Source of the DNA: Alphaproteobacteria bacterium
GTDB lineage: Bacteria > Pseudomonadota > Alphaproteobacteria > Rhodospirillales > WMHbin7
Direction: 5' to 3'
Assembly (NCBI GenBank): GCA_015232335.1
Contig: JADFZV010000004.1
Span: 62,001-126,000, forward strand
Length of the DNA stretch: 64,000 nucleotides
Shown here: positions 39,505 to 49,583 of the stretch, one piece after another
Layout of the letters: each line of letters opens with the position of its first letter
Numbering within the stretch: the stretch's first letter is position 1
The notes under the pieces: generated by a model
What the model saw: the letters and a program-made list of their open reading frames with translations, nothing else
What the model was told of the DNA's origin: nothing
The model's database searches: none
Made by a program: the position numbers and the translations under genes

Positions 39505-40667
39505 GCGAGCCCTTGACGGTGACCGTGTTGGGCTCGACCGGCTCGATCGGGATGAACACGCTCGATCTTCTGATGCGCGATCCGGCCTCCTATCGGGTCG
39601 AGGCTCTGGTGGCCGGACGCAATGTCGAGCGTTTGATCGAACAGGCCAAGACGCTGAAGCCCAAGCTGGCCGTGATGGCCGATCCTGAATTTTACGGCGC
39701 CTTGAAAGAGGGGCTGGCGGGAACCGGCATCGAGGTTGCCGCCGGTGATGAGGCGGTAACCGAGGCGGGATCACGCCCGGCCAAATGGGTGATGGCGGCC
39801 ATTGTGGGGGCGGCTGGGTTAAAGCCCACCTTGAAGGCCATCGAGCGCGGCGCCGTGATCGGGCTGGCCAACAAGGAAACCCTGGTCTCGGCGGGCGATG
39901 TCGTCACCCGCGCCGTCAAGGCTTCGGGCGCTACGATTCTGCCGGTCGATTCCGAACATAGCGCCATCTTCCAAGTCCTTGATTTTTCTCAATTGGATAA
40001 GGTTGAAAAGATCATTCTGACCGCCTCGGGCGGGCCTTTCCGCACCATGGGCGGCAACGAGTTGGCCCATGTCACGCCCAAGCAGGCGATGGCCCATCCC
40101 AATTGGAGCATGGGCGCCAAGATATCGGTCGATTCAGCCACCATGATGAACAAGGGGCTTGAACTGATCGAGGCCCATCACCTGTTCGACATGCCCGAAG
40201 AGAAGATCGATATTCTGGTGCATCCCCAGTCGGTTATCCACAGCATGGTGGCCTATGTCGATGGCTCGGTCCTGGCCCAGTTGGGCACGCCCGACATGCG
40301 CACCCCGATTGCCTATGCCCTGGGCTGGCCCAAGCGCATTCCTGCACCGGTTCCCCGCCTCGATCTGGCCGCCATCGCCAAGCTTTCTTTCGAGCTGCCG
40401 GACAATGAGCGTTTTCCGGCCCTCGATCTAGCCCGCATCGCCTTGCGCCGGGGGGGATCGATGCCTACTATTTTGAACGCGGCGAATGAAGTGGCGGTTG
40501 GCCTGTTTCTGGATCACAAGATCGGCTATCTCGATATCGCAAGGCTGGTGGCGGCCACCATGGAGGCGATGACGGCATCCCCGCTGGCCTGTTTGGACGA
40601 TGTTCTGGCAGTCGATGGCGAGGCCCGCGCCCGTTCCCTGGAAATATCCAGGAAATTCAATACATAA
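39498..40667 (+). CDS. dxr: 1-deoxy-D-xylulose 5-phosphate reductoisomerase
   Basis: This enzyme of about 389 residues makes methylerythritol 4-phosphate, the isoprenoid precursor, in keeping with uppS upstream. It has the NADPH motif TVLGSTGSIGMNTLDLL, PVDSEHSAIFQ, SVDSATMMNKGLELIEAHHLF and HPQSVIHSMV. Start choice is uncertain among GTG 39498 and a TTG six bases earlier; either overlaps cdsA. Confidence 0.95.
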   Translation: MVGEPLTVTVLGSTGSIGMNTLDLLMRDPASYRVEALVAGRNVERLIEQAKTLKPKLAVMADPEFYGALKEGLAGTGIEVAAGDEAVTEAGSRPAKWVMAAIVGAAGLKPTLKAIERGAVIGLANKETLVSAGDVVTRAVKASGATILPVDSEHSAIFQVLDFSQLDKVEKIILTASGGPFRTMGGNELAHVTPKQAMAHPNWSMGAKISVDSATMMNKGLELIEAHHLFDMPEEKIDILVHPQSVIHSMVAYVDGSVLAQLGTPDMRTPIAYALGWPKRIPAPVPRLDLAAIAKLSFELPDNERFPALDLARIALRRGGSMPTILNAANEVAVGLFLDHKIGYLDIARLVAATMEAMTASPLACLDDVLAVDGEARARSLEISRKFNT

Positions 40668-40679
40668 GGAGTGTCGTTA

Positions 40680-41798
40680 GTGGACTTTCTGGTCAATTAC
40701 ATCGTTCCGTTCCTGATTCTGCTGACTGTCGTCGTTTTCGTCCATGAGATGGGCCATTACTGGGTGGCGCGCAAAAATGGGGTCAAGGTCGAGGTCTTTT
40801 CGGTTGGTTTCGGGCGTGAGATCGTTGGTTTCAATGACAAAAACGGCACACGCTGGAAGCTGGGCCTGATCCCCTTCGGCGGCTATGTGAAGATGTTCGG
40901 CGACGAGGACGCGGCCAGTACGCCCGACACCTCGCGCGAATTCACCGAGGCGGAAAAGGCCCTCTCTTTCCACCATAAAAAGCTGCATCAGCGGGCCGCC
41001 ATCGTGGCCGCCGGGCCGCTCTCGAACCTGCTTTTTGCCATTCTGGTCTTTGCCGTCCTGTTTATGACGGTCGGCCAATATTCCACGCCCGCCGTGGTGG
41101 GGGCTGTTCAGCCCGGTTCGGCAGCCGAGGCGGCGGGGCTCAAGCCCCATGACCGCATTGCCTCGATCAATGGCTCGTCCATTCAGCGTTTCGAGGAAAT
41201 TCAACAGATTGTCCGCCTGGGCGATGGTTCGACCCTGGCCTTGCAGATCGACCGCGATGGCAGCCTTCTCGATGTGTCGATTACCCCCGTCATGACGGAG
41301 ATGACTGACCGCTTTGGCAATGTCCAACGGACGCCGCTTTTGGGTATTTCCGCTTCGACGGCGGAAAGCCATGTGGTTGTCCTTTCTCCCCCAGCCGCCA
41401 TCGCAGAATCCTTTCACCAAACCTGGGTGGTGACCAGTTCGACCCTGTCGGCGGTTGGCCAAATGATTTCGGGCAAGCGCGATTCAAGCGATCTGGGCGG
41501 ACCATTGCGCATAGCCAAATTTTCGGGCGAGGCGGCCCAGGGCGGAGCTGCAAATTTCATTACGTTTATTGCCGTGCTATCAATCAACCTGGCGTTGATC
41601 AATCTCTTTCCCATCCCCATGTTGGATGGTGGACATCTTTTGTTCTATGCCATCGAAGGGATCATTCGTCGCCCCCTTTCCGAACGGTCGCAAGAATATG
41701 GTTTCCGAATCGGCCTGATTCTGGTACTAGCATTGTTTGTCTTTGCAACGTGGAACGACTTGATTCATTTGAAGGTGTTCGACTTCCTCAAAGGGTAG
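40680..41798 (+). CDS. rseP: RseP site-2 zinc metalloprotease
   Basis: This 372-residue intramembrane protease has the zinc motif VVFVHEMGHYW in the first membrane segment, a PDZ domain (VQPGSAAEAAGLKPHDRIASINGS), and the second zinc ligand site NLFPIPMLDGGHLLFY. The GTG at 40680 is preferred because AAGGAG lies eight bases before it; a GTG at 40671 would overlap that ribosome site. Lying just before bamA, it is typical for the envelope-stress block. Confidence 0.95.
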   Translation: MDFLVNYIVPFLILLTVVVFVHEMGHYWVARKNGVKVEVFSVGFGREIVGFNDKNGTRWKLGLIPFGGYVKMFGDEDAASTPDTSREFTEAEKALSFHHKKLHQRAAIVAAGPLSNLLFAILVFAVLFMTVGQYSTPAVVGAVQPGSAAEAAGLKPHDRIASINGSSIQRFEEIQQIVRLGDGSTLALQIDRDGSLLDVSITPVMTEMTDRFGNVQRTPLLGISASTAESHVVVLSPPAAIAESFHQTWVVTSSTLSAVGQMISGKRDSSDLGGPLRIAKFSGEAAQGGAANFITFIAVLSINLALINLFPIPMLDGGHLLFYAIEGIIRRPLSERSQEYGFRIGLILVLALFVFATWNDLIHLKVFDFLKG

Positions 41799-41859
41799 GG
41801 GGGCACACCGGAGATTTGGCGAGTCGATCCACGTTATCGTATTGGGAAGAGGGGACGTT

Positions 41860-44214
41860 TTGCCTTACCGGCCGATTCAAGTGCTGCAGAATGCAGGAAG
41901 GATGATGGCGGTTTCCGGCCTGCTTGCCGGAATGGCTTGGGCCGGGGCGGCCTTTGCGGCTGAAGAGCCGCCTGCGCCCATGGCCTCGCCCCGTATCATG
42001 GTTGAAGGCGCTGATAGCGGCAGCATCGTGCGTCAGGTGGTGATGCAGGGTAATCAGCGCATCGAGCCCGAAACCATCCGTTCTTATCTGCTGGTCCAGG
42101 AAGGCGATGCCTTCAATCCCGACCGCATCGACCGCTCCTTGAAGTCGCTGTTCGCCACCGGCCTGTTTGCCGACGTCAACATCAAGCGCGAGGGATCGAC
42201 CCTGATCGTCAAGGTGGTCGAGAATCCCATCATCAACCGCATTCAGCTTGAGGGAAATCGCCGGGTCAAGGACGACACCCTTCTGCCCGAATTGCAGATG
42301 AAACCGAGAACGGTCTATACGCGCACCAAGGTGCAGGCTGACGTCAAGCGCATCCTGGACATTTATCGCCGCCAGGGCCGTTTTGCCGCCACGGTCGATC
42401 CCAAGATCATTCAGCTTGATCAGAACCGGGTCGATCTGGCCTATGAGATCGATGAAGGCAAGCGCACGGGCGTCAAGCGCATCGCTTTCGTCGGCAACAA
42501 GCATTACTCGGACTCGTCGCTGCGCGAAGCCTTGCAGACCAAGGAGGAACGCTGGTGGCGTTTCTTCTCGTCCGACGACAATTACGATCCCGACCGCGTT
42601 ACCTATGACCGCGAACTTCTGCGCCGCTTCTATATGAAGCGCGGCTATGCCGATTTCAGGGTGGTTTCCGCCCAGGCGGAACTGGGGCCGACACAAGAGG
42701 AATTCTTCATCACCTTCACGGTCGATGAGGGCGAGCGCTATAAGATCGGCAAGGTCGATGTCGATATTTCCCTGCCGCAATTGAAAAAGCCCGATGTGCT
42801 GAATGTCGTCCAGTTCTCAAAGGGCGACTGGTACAATGCCAACAAGATCGAGGATTCGATTCAGAAGATCACCGATCTGGTCGGCACCAAGGGCTATGCC
42901 TTCGGCGAAGTCCGCCCCAGGATCGAGCGCAACCGCGAGAAGCGCCTGATCGACATCACCTTCGACGTTCAGGAAGGCCCCCGCGTCTTCGTCGAGAAAA
43001 TCGATATCACGGGCAATGTGCGTACACTGGACAAGGTGATCCGCCGCGAATTCCGTTTGGTCGAAGGTGATGCCTTCAATTCCGCCAAGCTGCGCCGGTC
43101 GCGCCAGCGTCTGCAGAATTTGGGCTTCTTCGAGAAGGTTGACGTGAACAACGTGCCCTCCGAGGAGACGCCGGACCGCACGGTGATCAAGGTCGATGTT
43201 CAGGAAAAATCGACGGGTGAGTTGTCGTTTGGCGTCGGCTGGTCGACCATGGCGGGCGCTCTGTTCGAGATCGGCGTGCGTGAACGCAATCTTCTGGGCC
43301 GTGGCCAGGATCTGACGGCAAAATTGATGGTCGGCCAGCGCTCGGCCAAGATCGACGTGTCTTTCACCGAACCCTATTTCATGGATCGTGAAGTGTCGGT
43401 CGGTGCTGACGCTTTCCACAAGACGCAGGATCTTCAGCGTTCAAGCTCCTTCGATCAGACCGACACCGGCGGCGCACTTCGCATGGGGTATCATCTGACC
43501 GAGGATCTGAGCCAGAGCCTGAGATATGGGCTTAAGCAAACCAAGATCGACAATGTCAGCGCTACCGCGTCCCGCTATATTCAAGATCAGAAGGGAACAT
43601 CGGTCACCTCGTCGATCTCTCAGACCCTGCTCTATGACAAGCGCGATAGCCGCATTAATCCCACCGATGGCTATTTCGCCCGCTTCAGCAACGATCTGGC
43701 AGGTCTAGGCGGAACCGAACGCTATCTGCGCACCGATCTTGAAGGCGGCTATTTCTATCCTATCGCCGAGGAATGGACCCTGGTGGCTTCCGGACATACC
43801 GGCTATATCGCCGGTATTGGCAAGGATGTCCGCATTTCCGATCGCTACTTCATCGGAGGCGATACCGTTCGCGGCTTTGCCCAGGCTGGCATCAGCCCGC
43901 GCGACAAGGCCTCGCAGGATGCCTTGGGTGGCAATTGGATGGCGGCGGGCTCTCTTGAAGTGATCTTCCCCTTGGGCCTGCCCAATGAATATGGCATTCA
44001 GGGCAAGCTGTTTACCGACTTTGGCACGGTGGGGCCGGGCGACAATCAGGATTCAACGGTCGATGATTCGCGTCTCGTTCGCTCGTCCGTCGGTTTCGGC
44101 GTCAATTGGAAATCGCCCATCGGGCCGATGAGCCTTGATTTTGGCTTCCCGATCACCAAGGAAAAATTCGACGAGACCGAAATTTTCCGCTTCTCCTTTG
44201 GTACGAGGTTCTAA
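41860..44214 (+). CDS. bamA: outer membrane protein assembly factor BamA
   Basis: This 784-residue Omp85 protein has a signal peptide ending AGAAFA, five POTRA repeats (IVRQVVMQGNQRIEPETIRSYL onward to about residue 410) and a beta barrel ending in FSFGTRF, the terminal Phe signal. The RGF motif of the barrel lid appears in GGDTVRGFAQAGIS. The TTG at 41860 is favoured by AGAGGGG five bases upstream. It folds other outer-membrane proteins; skp follows after two bases. Confidence 0.96.
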   Translation: MPYRPIQVLQNAGRMMAVSGLLAGMAWAGAAFAAEEPPAPMASPRIMVEGADSGSIVRQVVMQGNQRIEPETIRSYLLVQEGDAFNPDRIDRSLKSLFATGLFADVNIKREGSTLIVKVVENPIINRIQLEGNRRVKDDTLLPELQMKPRTVYTRTKVQADVKRILDIYRRQGRFAATVDPKIIQLDQNRVDLAYEIDEGKRTGVKRIAFVGNKHYSDSSLREALQTKEERWWRFFSSDDNYDPDRVTYDRELLRRFYMKRGYADFRVVSAQAELGPTQEEFFITFTVDEGERYKIGKVDVDISLPQLKKPDVLNVVQFSKGDWYNANKIEDSIQKITDLVGTKGYAFGEVRPRIERNREKRLIDITFDVQEGPRVFVEKIDITGNVRTLDKVIRREFRLVEGDAFNSAKLRRSRQRLQNLGFFEKVDVNNVPSEETPDRTVIKVDVQEKSTGELSFGVGWSTMAGALFEIGVRERNLLGRGQDLTAKLMVGQRSAKIDVSFTEPYFMDREVSVGADAFHKTQDLQRSSSFDQTDTGGALRMGYHLTEDLSQSLRYGLKQTKIDNVSATASRYIQDQKGTSVTSSISQTLLYDKRDSRINPTDGYFARFSNDLAGLGGTERYLRTDLEGGYFYPIAEEWTLVASGHTGYIAGIGKDVRISDRYFIGGDTVRGFAQAGISPRDKASQDALGGNWMAAGSLEVIFPLGLPNEYGIQGKLFTDFGTVGPGDNQDSTVDDSRLVRSSVGFGVNWKSPIGPMSLDFGFPITKEKFDETEIFRFSFGTRF

Positions 44215-44216
44215 CG

Positions 44217-44846
44217 ATGACTGTTCTGCGTTCCTTCCGGGCGATCGCCCTTGTTCTTTCCTTTGTTCTATCGCTGGCGGCTCAGGCTTGGGCTGCCGAC
44301 AAGCTGCCTGCTCCGTCGATCATGGTCGTCGACATCCAGAAGGTCATGAGCGATGCCAAGTCCTCGAAGAAGGTCTTGGAAACCCGCGAGATGTTCTACA
44401 AGAAATATCAGCAGGAGTTTTCCACCGAGGAAACCAAGCTGCGCGAGGAAGACAAGCAGATCAGCGAGCAGCGCACGGTTTTATCTCCCGAAGCCTATGC
44501 CGAGAAGCGCCGGGTCTTCGATACCAAGGCTGCCGAATTCAATCGCAAGGTTCAGCTTCGCCGGATCAGCCTGGACCGCGCTTATGATCTGACCATGCGC
44601 GATATCGCCGTCCAGCTGTCAAAGGTTATTCGCGAACTGTCCGCCGAAATGGGGGCCAATATCGTTCTGGCGCGCACCCAGGTCGAATATTATGAGCCCG
44701 CCATGGACAAAACGGCACAGGCTCTTGAGCGACTGAACGCCACGGTCAAGGAACTGACCTTCCCTGACCCGGTGAAGATGGCCGATGAAGCGCAGGCCAA
44801 GGCTTCAGATGCGGCCAAGGCTGCCAAGGATACCAAGAAAAAGTAA
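44217..44846 (+). CDS. skp: periplasmic chaperone Skp/OmpH
   Basis: This 209-residue protein has a signal peptide (VLSFVLSLAAQAWA), the core SIMVVDIQKVMSDAKSSKKVLE and a long charged coiled coil, the tentacle part of Skp trimers. The Lys/Ala-rich tail ADEAQAKASDAAKAAKDTKKK is somewhat longer than in enterics. It carries unfolded outer-membrane proteins to BamA, the adjacent gene. Confidence 0.9.
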   Translation: MTVLRSFRAIALVLSFVLSLAAQAWAADKLPAPSIMVVDIQKVMSDAKSSKKVLETREMFYKKYQQEFSTEETKLREEDKQISEQRTVLSPEAYAEKRRVFDTKAAEFNRKVQLRRISLDRAYDLTMRDIAVQLSKVIRELSAEMGANIVLARTQVEYYEPAMDKTAQALERLNATVKELTFPDPVKMADEAQAKASDAAKAAKDTKKK

Positions 44847-44864
44847 GCGATAGTTGGGGCTGGC

Positions 44865-45914
44865 ATGGCAGATTCAAGATTCTTCGACCGTGCCGGCCCC
44901 TTTTCACTTGAAGAGCTGGCGCACCTGTCGGGTGCTGGCATCGCTCCTGGTGCCTCGCCAGAAATCAAGCTTGCCGATGTGGCGACGCTTGAGACGGCGG
45001 GACCCGATGACGTCGTCTTTCTGATCGAGCGCAAGCTGAAGGACGCACTTGCTTCGTCCAAGGCCGGAGCCTGCATTCTATCTCCTCAATTGAGCGGCTT
45101 TGCTCCTTCGGGCATGGCGGTTCTGATCCATCCCGATCCCAAGCGGGCCTTTGCTCTGATCTCTCAGGCCTTTTACCCGCAGGCGGCCCCCAGGCCGGGC
45201 ATCGCCGTTTCGGCTGTGGTTGACCCAACGGCGCGTATCGGTGCCGGATCATGTATCGAAGCTGGCGTTGTTATTGGCCCCCATGCCGTTTTGGGCGCGC
45301 GCGTTCATGTCGGCGCCAATGCTGTTCTTGGTCGCGGCGTCACGGTCGGCGACGACAGTCGCATCGGCCCCCTGGTGTCGCTGCAATGCTGCGATATCGG
45401 CAAGCGCGTTCTGCTTCATCCCGGTGTCGCCATCGGCCAGGATGGTTATGGCTTTGCGGCTTCGCGCGACGGCCATCATGTTAAGCTGCCGCAATTGGGG
45501 CGCGTTCTTATTTCTGACGATGTCGAGGTTGGCGCCAACACCACCATCGATCGAGGCGCTTCGGGCGATACGGTGATCGGCCCCCATACCAAGATCGACA
45601 ATCTGGTTCAGATCGGCCACAACGTGCGCACCGGCCTTGGCTGCGGCATCACGGCGCAGGTGGGCATTTCGGGCAGCACCACCATCGGCGATCTGTCGCT
45701 TTTGTACGGCCAGGTGGGGGTGGCGGATCATAGCCGCATCGGTTCCGGCGTTACTATTCTGGCCAGAAGCGGCGTGCAGGGCTTTGTTCCCGATGGGGCC
45801 ACCTATATGGGCTATCCTGCGGTCGAGATGCGCGAATATCTGCGCCTGCACAAATTTCTTTTGCGTGAATCGCGCCGTTCAGCGGCCAATAAAAAAAGCT
45901 CTGACGGCGAATAG
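44865..45914 (+). CDS. lpxD: UDP-3-O-acylglucosamine N-acyltransferase
   Basis: This 349-residue left-handed beta-helix acyltransferase performs the third step of lipid A synthesis. The N-terminal uridine-binding domain is followed by hexapeptide repeats ([23 protein letters not shown] and onward), the catalytic His segment near [18 protein letters not shown] and a C-terminal helix. It lies between skp and fabZ. Confidence 0.95.
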   Translation: MADSRFFDRAGPFSLEELAHLSGAGIAPGASPEIKLADVATLETAGPDDVVFLIERKLKDALASSKAGACILSPQLSGFAPSGMAVLIHPDPKRAFALISQAFYPQAAPRPGIAVSAVVDPTARIGAGSCIEAGVVIGPHAVLGARVHVGANAVLGRGVTVGDDSRIGPLVSLQCCDIGKRVLLHPGVAIGQDGYGFAASRDGHHVKLPQLGRVLISDDVEVGANTTIDRGASGDTVIGPHTKIDNLVQIGHNVRTGLGCGITAQVGISGSTTIGDLSLLYGQVGVADHSRIGSGVTILARSGVQGFVPDGATYMGYPAVEMREYLRLHKFLLRESRRSAANKKSSDGE

Positions 45915-45939
45915 ACTGACAATTCAAGGAGGCTTTGGG

Positions 45940-46401
45940 ATGACCGAGACGGCGACAGAGGGACGCGTGATTGACATCAACCGCATCGTTCAGATGATTC
46001 CGCACCGTTATCCGTTTCTTCTGGTGGATCGGGTGATCGATTTGATTCCCGACAAGAGTGCGACTGGAATCAAGAATGTGACGGTGAACGAGCCCTTTTT
46101 TCCCGGCCATTTTCCTTCGCGACCGATCATGCCGGGTGTGCTGATCATCGAAAGCATGGCGCAGACGGCGGCCGTGCTGGTGGTCGAGACGCTGGGCCCC
46201 AATTCTGAAGGCAAGCTGGTCTATTTCATGTCGGTCGAAGAGGCGCGTTTTAGAAAGCCTGTTGGACCCGGAGATCAGTTGAAGATTCATGTGACCAAGG
46301 AACGTTCCAGGGGCAATGTCTGGAAGTTTCGCGCCGAAGCCAAAGTCGATGGTCAGTTGATGGCGGAAGCCACCTACACCGCCATGATCGTGGATAATTG
46401 A
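45940..46401 (+). CDS. fabZ: 3-hydroxyacyl-ACP dehydratase FabZ
   Basis: This 153-residue hotdog enzyme has the active-site [22 protein letters not shown], with His and the following Glu, and the start [25 protein letters not shown]. It supplies unsaturated intermediates in fatty acid synthesis and competes with LpxA for hydroxyacyl-ACP, hence the usual clustering. ATG 45940 follows AAGGAGG. Confidence 0.95.
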   Translation: MTETATEGRVIDINRIVQMIPHRYPFLLVDRVIDLIPDKSATGIKNVTVNEPFFPGHFPSRPIMPGVLIIESMAQTAAVLVVETLGPNSEGKLVYFMSVEEARFRKPVGPGDQLKIHVTKERSRGNVWKFRAEAKVDGQLMAEATYTAMIVDN

Positions 46402-46404
46402 GCA

Positions 46405-47223
46405 ATGGCTGACATTCACGCAACTGCCGTCGTCGATTCCAAGGCGAAGCTGGCGGCTACGGTCAAGATCGGCCCCTTCTGTTTGGTTGGCCCCGATGTC
46501 GAGCTTTCCGATGATGTTGAGCTGGTTGCTCATGTCGTCGTGGGCGGGCGCACCAAGATCGGCGCCAAGACGCGCATTTTCCCCTTCGCTTCGATCGGCC
46601 TTCAGCCGCAGGATCTGAAATACAAGGGCGAGCCCAGCGAGCTGATCGTGGGGGCCAACAATCAGATACGCGAACATGTGACCATGAATCCCGGCACCGA
46701 GGGCGGCGGCATGATCACCCGCGTCGGCGACGATTGCCTGTTCATGATGAGCTCGCATGTCGCTCACGACTGCGTTGTCGGCAATAGTGTGATTCTTGCC
46801 AACAACGCGACCCTGGCCGGACATGTCCATGTCGGCGATTTCTCGGTGCTGGGCGGTCTTTGCGCCGTGCATCAATTCGTTCGCATCGGTCGTCACGCCA
46901 TGATCGGCGGCATGAGCGGGGTCGAGAACGACATCATTCCCTATGGCGCCGTCATGGGCAATCGGGCCTATCTCTCGGGCCTTAATCTTATCGGCATGAA
47001 GCGTCGGGGAATTTCCAGGGACGATATCCACGCGCTGCGCAATGCCTATCGCGTTCTTTTCAGCCAGGAAGGCACCATGGCCGAGCGCTTGGCCGACGTG
47101 GCGGAACTGTTCAATGATGTGGCCTGCGTCATGGAGATCGTCGATTTCATCCGCGCCGATTCCTCGCGCGCCGTCTGCCAGCCGAATTGGGAGAATGTCC
47201 CAGGCACACTGACGGCCACCTGA
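46405..47223 (+). CDS. lpxA: UDP-N-acetylglucosamine acyltransferase
   Basis: This 272-residue hexapeptide-repeat acyltransferase performs the first step of lipid A synthesis. It has DIHATAVVDSKAKLAATVKIGPFCLVGPDV, the catalytic His in FMMSSHVAHDCVVGN, and the C-terminal helical domain with MKRRGISRDDIHALRNAYRVLF. It is three bases after fabZ. Confidence 0.96.
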   Translation: MADIHATAVVDSKAKLAATVKIGPFCLVGPDVELSDDVELVAHVVVGGRTKIGAKTRIFPFASIGLQPQDLKYKGEPSELIVGANNQIREHVTMNPGTEGGGMITRVGDDCLFMMSSHVAHDCVVGNSVILANNATLAGHVHVGDFSVLGGLCAVHQFVRIGRHAMIGGMSGVENDIIPYGAVMGNRAYLSGLNLIGMKRRGISRDDIHALRNAYRVLFSQEGTMAERLADVAELFNDVACVMEIVDFIRADSSRAVCQPNWENVPGTLTAT

Positions 47224-47224
47224 C

Positions 47225-48046
47225 ATGTTGCCCAAGCTCGGCATCGTAGCAGGGTCCGGCAGATTGCCGGTTCTTGTGGCGTCGGCAGCACGGGCACAAG
47301 GACGCGAAGTTTTTCTGCTGGCTATCGAGGGCCATGCCGATCCTGCCTTCGTCGCCACGTCGCATTTGCCCCATGTCTGGGTTCGTCTGGGAGCAGCCGG
47401 GCAGGGCTTCGAGGCTTTGCGCGCTGCCGGTGTTGTCGATGTCGTGATGGCGGGTGCGGTGCGCCGCCCCAGCTTAAAGGAACTGGCCCCCGATCTGCGC
47501 GCTGCAAAATTCTTCGCCCGCGTAGGTTTCGCCGCCTTGGGCGATGATGGCTTGCTTTCTGGCGTGATCAAGGAATTCGAATCCGAAGGTTTCAAGGTGC
47601 TGGGAGCCGACGACATTCTGGAAAGCCTGCTGGCAAGGCAGGGCGCCTACGGCGTCCATCGCCCCGACGAACAGGCGGAGGCCGACATCAGACACGGCGT
47701 CAAGGTCGCCAAGGCGCTGGGTGCCGTTGATGTCGGGCAGGCAGTGGTCGTTCAGCAAGGATTGGTCCTGGGTGTCGAGGCCATCGAGGGCACCGAGGCT
47801 TTGCTGGCCCGCGTGGGCGAGTTGAAGCGCGACGGGCTTGGAGGCGTGCTGGTCAAGACGGTAAAGCCAGGACAGGAAAAACGGATCGACCTGCCCGCAA
47901 TCGGCCCCGACACGGTTTCCCAAGCCGCCCGTGCAGGGATTCGGGGCATTGCCGTCGAGACCAAAGCTGCGCTTGTTCTGGACGAGACCGTCTTGATTGA
48001 AACTGCGGACCGGCTGGGCCTGTTTGTTTTCGGCGTTGCGCCATGA
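47225..48046 (+). CDS. lpxI: UDP-2,3-diacylglucosamine pyrophosphatase LpxI
   Basis: This 273-residue DUF1009 enzyme shows LGIVAGSGRLPVLVASAARAQGREVFLLAIEG, GAVRRPSLKELAPDLRAAKF and GQAVVVQQGLVLGVEAIEGTE. It replaces LpxH, hydrolysing UDP-diacylglucosamine to lipid X in many alphaproteobacteria. It lies between lpxA and lpxB, overlapping lpxB by ATGA, consistent with its pathway position. Confidence 0.93.
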   Translation: MLPKLGIVAGSGRLPVLVASAARAQGREVFLLAIEGHADPAFVATSHLPHVWVRLGAAGQGFEALRAAGVVDVVMAGAVRRPSLKELAPDLRAAKFFARVGFAALGDDGLLSGVIKEFESEGFKVLGADDILESLLARQGAYGVHRPDEQAEADIRHGVKVAKALGAVDVGQAVVVQQGLVLGVEAIEGTEALLARVGELKRDGLGGVLVKTVKPGQEKRIDLPAIGPDTVSQAARAGIRGIAVETKAALVLDETVLIETADRLGLFVFGVAP

Positions 48047-49191
48047 GACTGTTTGTGGTCGCAGGCGAGCCTTCGGGCGATTTCCTGGCGGCGCGCCTGA
48101 TGACGGCCTTGAGGCAACAGTTGGGCGGCGGTGTCGAATTTTCCGGCGTCGGCGGCGAGAACATGGCGGCGCAGGGCTTGGAAAGCCTGTTTCCGATTGC
48201 CGACCTGGCTGTGATGGGGTTGGTCGAGGTGCTGCCCCGTCTGCCCCTGATTCTAAAGCGCCTCGATCAGACTATGGCCGCCATCGAACGCTTCCAGCCC
48301 CACGGCGTCATCACCATCGATTCCTGGGGCTTTACCGGAAGGGTTGCCCGAGCCCTGAAACAGAAGGGCTCGACCATTCCCCGCATTCATTACGTCGCCC
48401 CCATGGTTTGGGCCTGGAAAGAGGGGCGCGCCAAGGCGGTGGCCGAACGCGTCGACCGCCTGCTCACCTTGTTTTCGCACGAGCTTCCTTATTTCCAGCG
48501 CTATGGGCTCGATACGGTCTGTGTTGGGCATCCGGTCATCGAAAGCGGGGCTGATCTGGGCAATGCCGATGCGTTCAGGCAGCGTCATGGCTTTGCCGAC
48601 AATGTGCCTTTGCTGGCCGTGCTGCCCGGAAGCCGATCCGGCGAGATCAAGCGCCTGCTGCCTGTGTTCGAACAGGCTGTTCGGCGCATCAGGAATGTCT
48701 ATCCGGATTTGGTGGTGCTGGTGCCGACGGTGGATACGGTGGCGGATGCGGTGTCTGCCGCCGTTGCCAGATGGGATGTTCCATCCTTGGTCCTGCGCGG
48801 CCCAGAGGAAAAATACGATGCCTTCGCGGCCAGCCGGGCCGCTCTGGCGGCGTCCGGTACGGTGGCGCTGGAACTGGCCTTGGCGGGCCTGCCCCATGTC
48901 GTTGCCTATAAGCTCAATCCCATTACCATCATGGCCGCACGGCGCCTGTTCAAGGTGCCCTACATCAATCTGTCCAATCTGCTTTTGGAAAAGCGGGCCG
49001 TGCCTGAATTGATTCAGGAAGACTGCACGCCCGAACGTTTGTCAGCCGAGGTGCTTGCTCTGATGGAAGAGGGGCGTGCTCGAAGCCACATGAAGATGGA
49101 TTTGGAAGAGGCGATGCTGCGCCTGGGGCTGGGCGGCGAATCGCCCAGTGCTCGAGCCGCCAAAGCCGTGTTGGAGGTTGTTCGCTCATGA
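48043..49191 (+). CDS. lpxB: lipid A disaccharide synthase
   Basis: This 382-residue GT19 glycosyltransferase shows LFVVAGEPSGDFLAARLMTALR, FSGVGGENMAAQGL, VAPMVWAWKEGRAKAVAERVDR, VLPGSRSGEIKRLLPVFEQAV and the sugar-nucleotide region ASGTVALELALAGLPHVVAYK. It joins lipid X and UDP-diacylglucosamine. It overlaps gloA by ATGA. Confidence 0.96.
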   Translation: MRLFVVAGEPSGDFLAARLMTALRQQLGGGVEFSGVGGENMAAQGLESLFPIADLAVMGLVEVLPRLPLILKRLDQTMAAIERFQPHGVITIDSWGFTGRVARALKQKGSTIPRIHYVAPMVWAWKEGRAKAVAERVDRLLTLFSHELPYFQRYGLDTVCVGHPVIESGADLGNADAFRQRHGFADNVPLLAVLPGSRSGEIKRLLPVFEQAVRRIRNVYPDLVVLVPTVDTVADAVSAAVARWDVPSLVLRGPEEKYDAFAASRAALAASGTVALELALAGLPHVVAYKLNPITIMAARRLFKVPYINLSNLLLEKRAVPELIQEDCTPERLSAEVLALMEEGRARSHMKMDLEEAMLRLGLGGESPSARAAKAVLEVVRS

Positions 49192-49583
49192 GCCAGTTTC
49201 GTTTTCTGCACACCATGATCCGCGTTTTCGATCTGAAGAAATCCTTGGATTTCTATACGCGCCTTCTGGGCATGACGTTGTTGCGCCAGTCCGACTATCC
49301 CGAGGGGCGCTTCACCCTGGCATTCGTGGGTTATGGGTCGGAAGAGCAGAGCACGGTGTTGGAGCTTACCCATAATTGGGATCAGGCGGAGCCTTATCTG
49401 ATCGGCACGGGGTTCGGACATCTGGCATTGGGTGTTTCGGATATCTACGCCACCTGCGAAGCCCTGGCGGGTGAGGGCGTCAAGATCACGCGCCCGCCCG
49501 GGCCGATGAAACACGGCAGCACCGTCATCGCCTTCATCGAAGATCCCGATGGTTATAAGATCGAACTGATTGAACGCGGTTAG
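49188..49583 (+). CDS. gloA: lactoylglutathione lyase (glyoxalase I)
   Basis: This 131-residue vicinal-oxygen-chelate protein shows FLHTMIRVFDLKKSLDFYTRLLGM, TVLELTHNWDQ, GFGHLALGVSDIY and FIEDPDGYKIELIE, with the metal-binding His and Glu in place. It detoxifies methylglyoxal with glutathione. Its coupling to lpxB by ATGA seems positional, not functional. Confidence 0.93.
   Translation: MSQFRFLHTMIRVFDLKKSLDFYTRLLGMTLLRQSDYPEGRFTLAFVGYGSEEQSTVLELTHNWDQAEPYLIGTGFGHLALGVSDIYATCEALAGEGVKITRPPGPMKHGSTVIAFIEDPDGYKIELIERG

Noticed and set aside
45754..47616. 620-codon open frame on the minus strand
   Set aside because: Antisense to lpxD, fabZ, lpxA and lpxI; long antisense frames are common in GC-rich DNA, and the plus-strand genes are certain.
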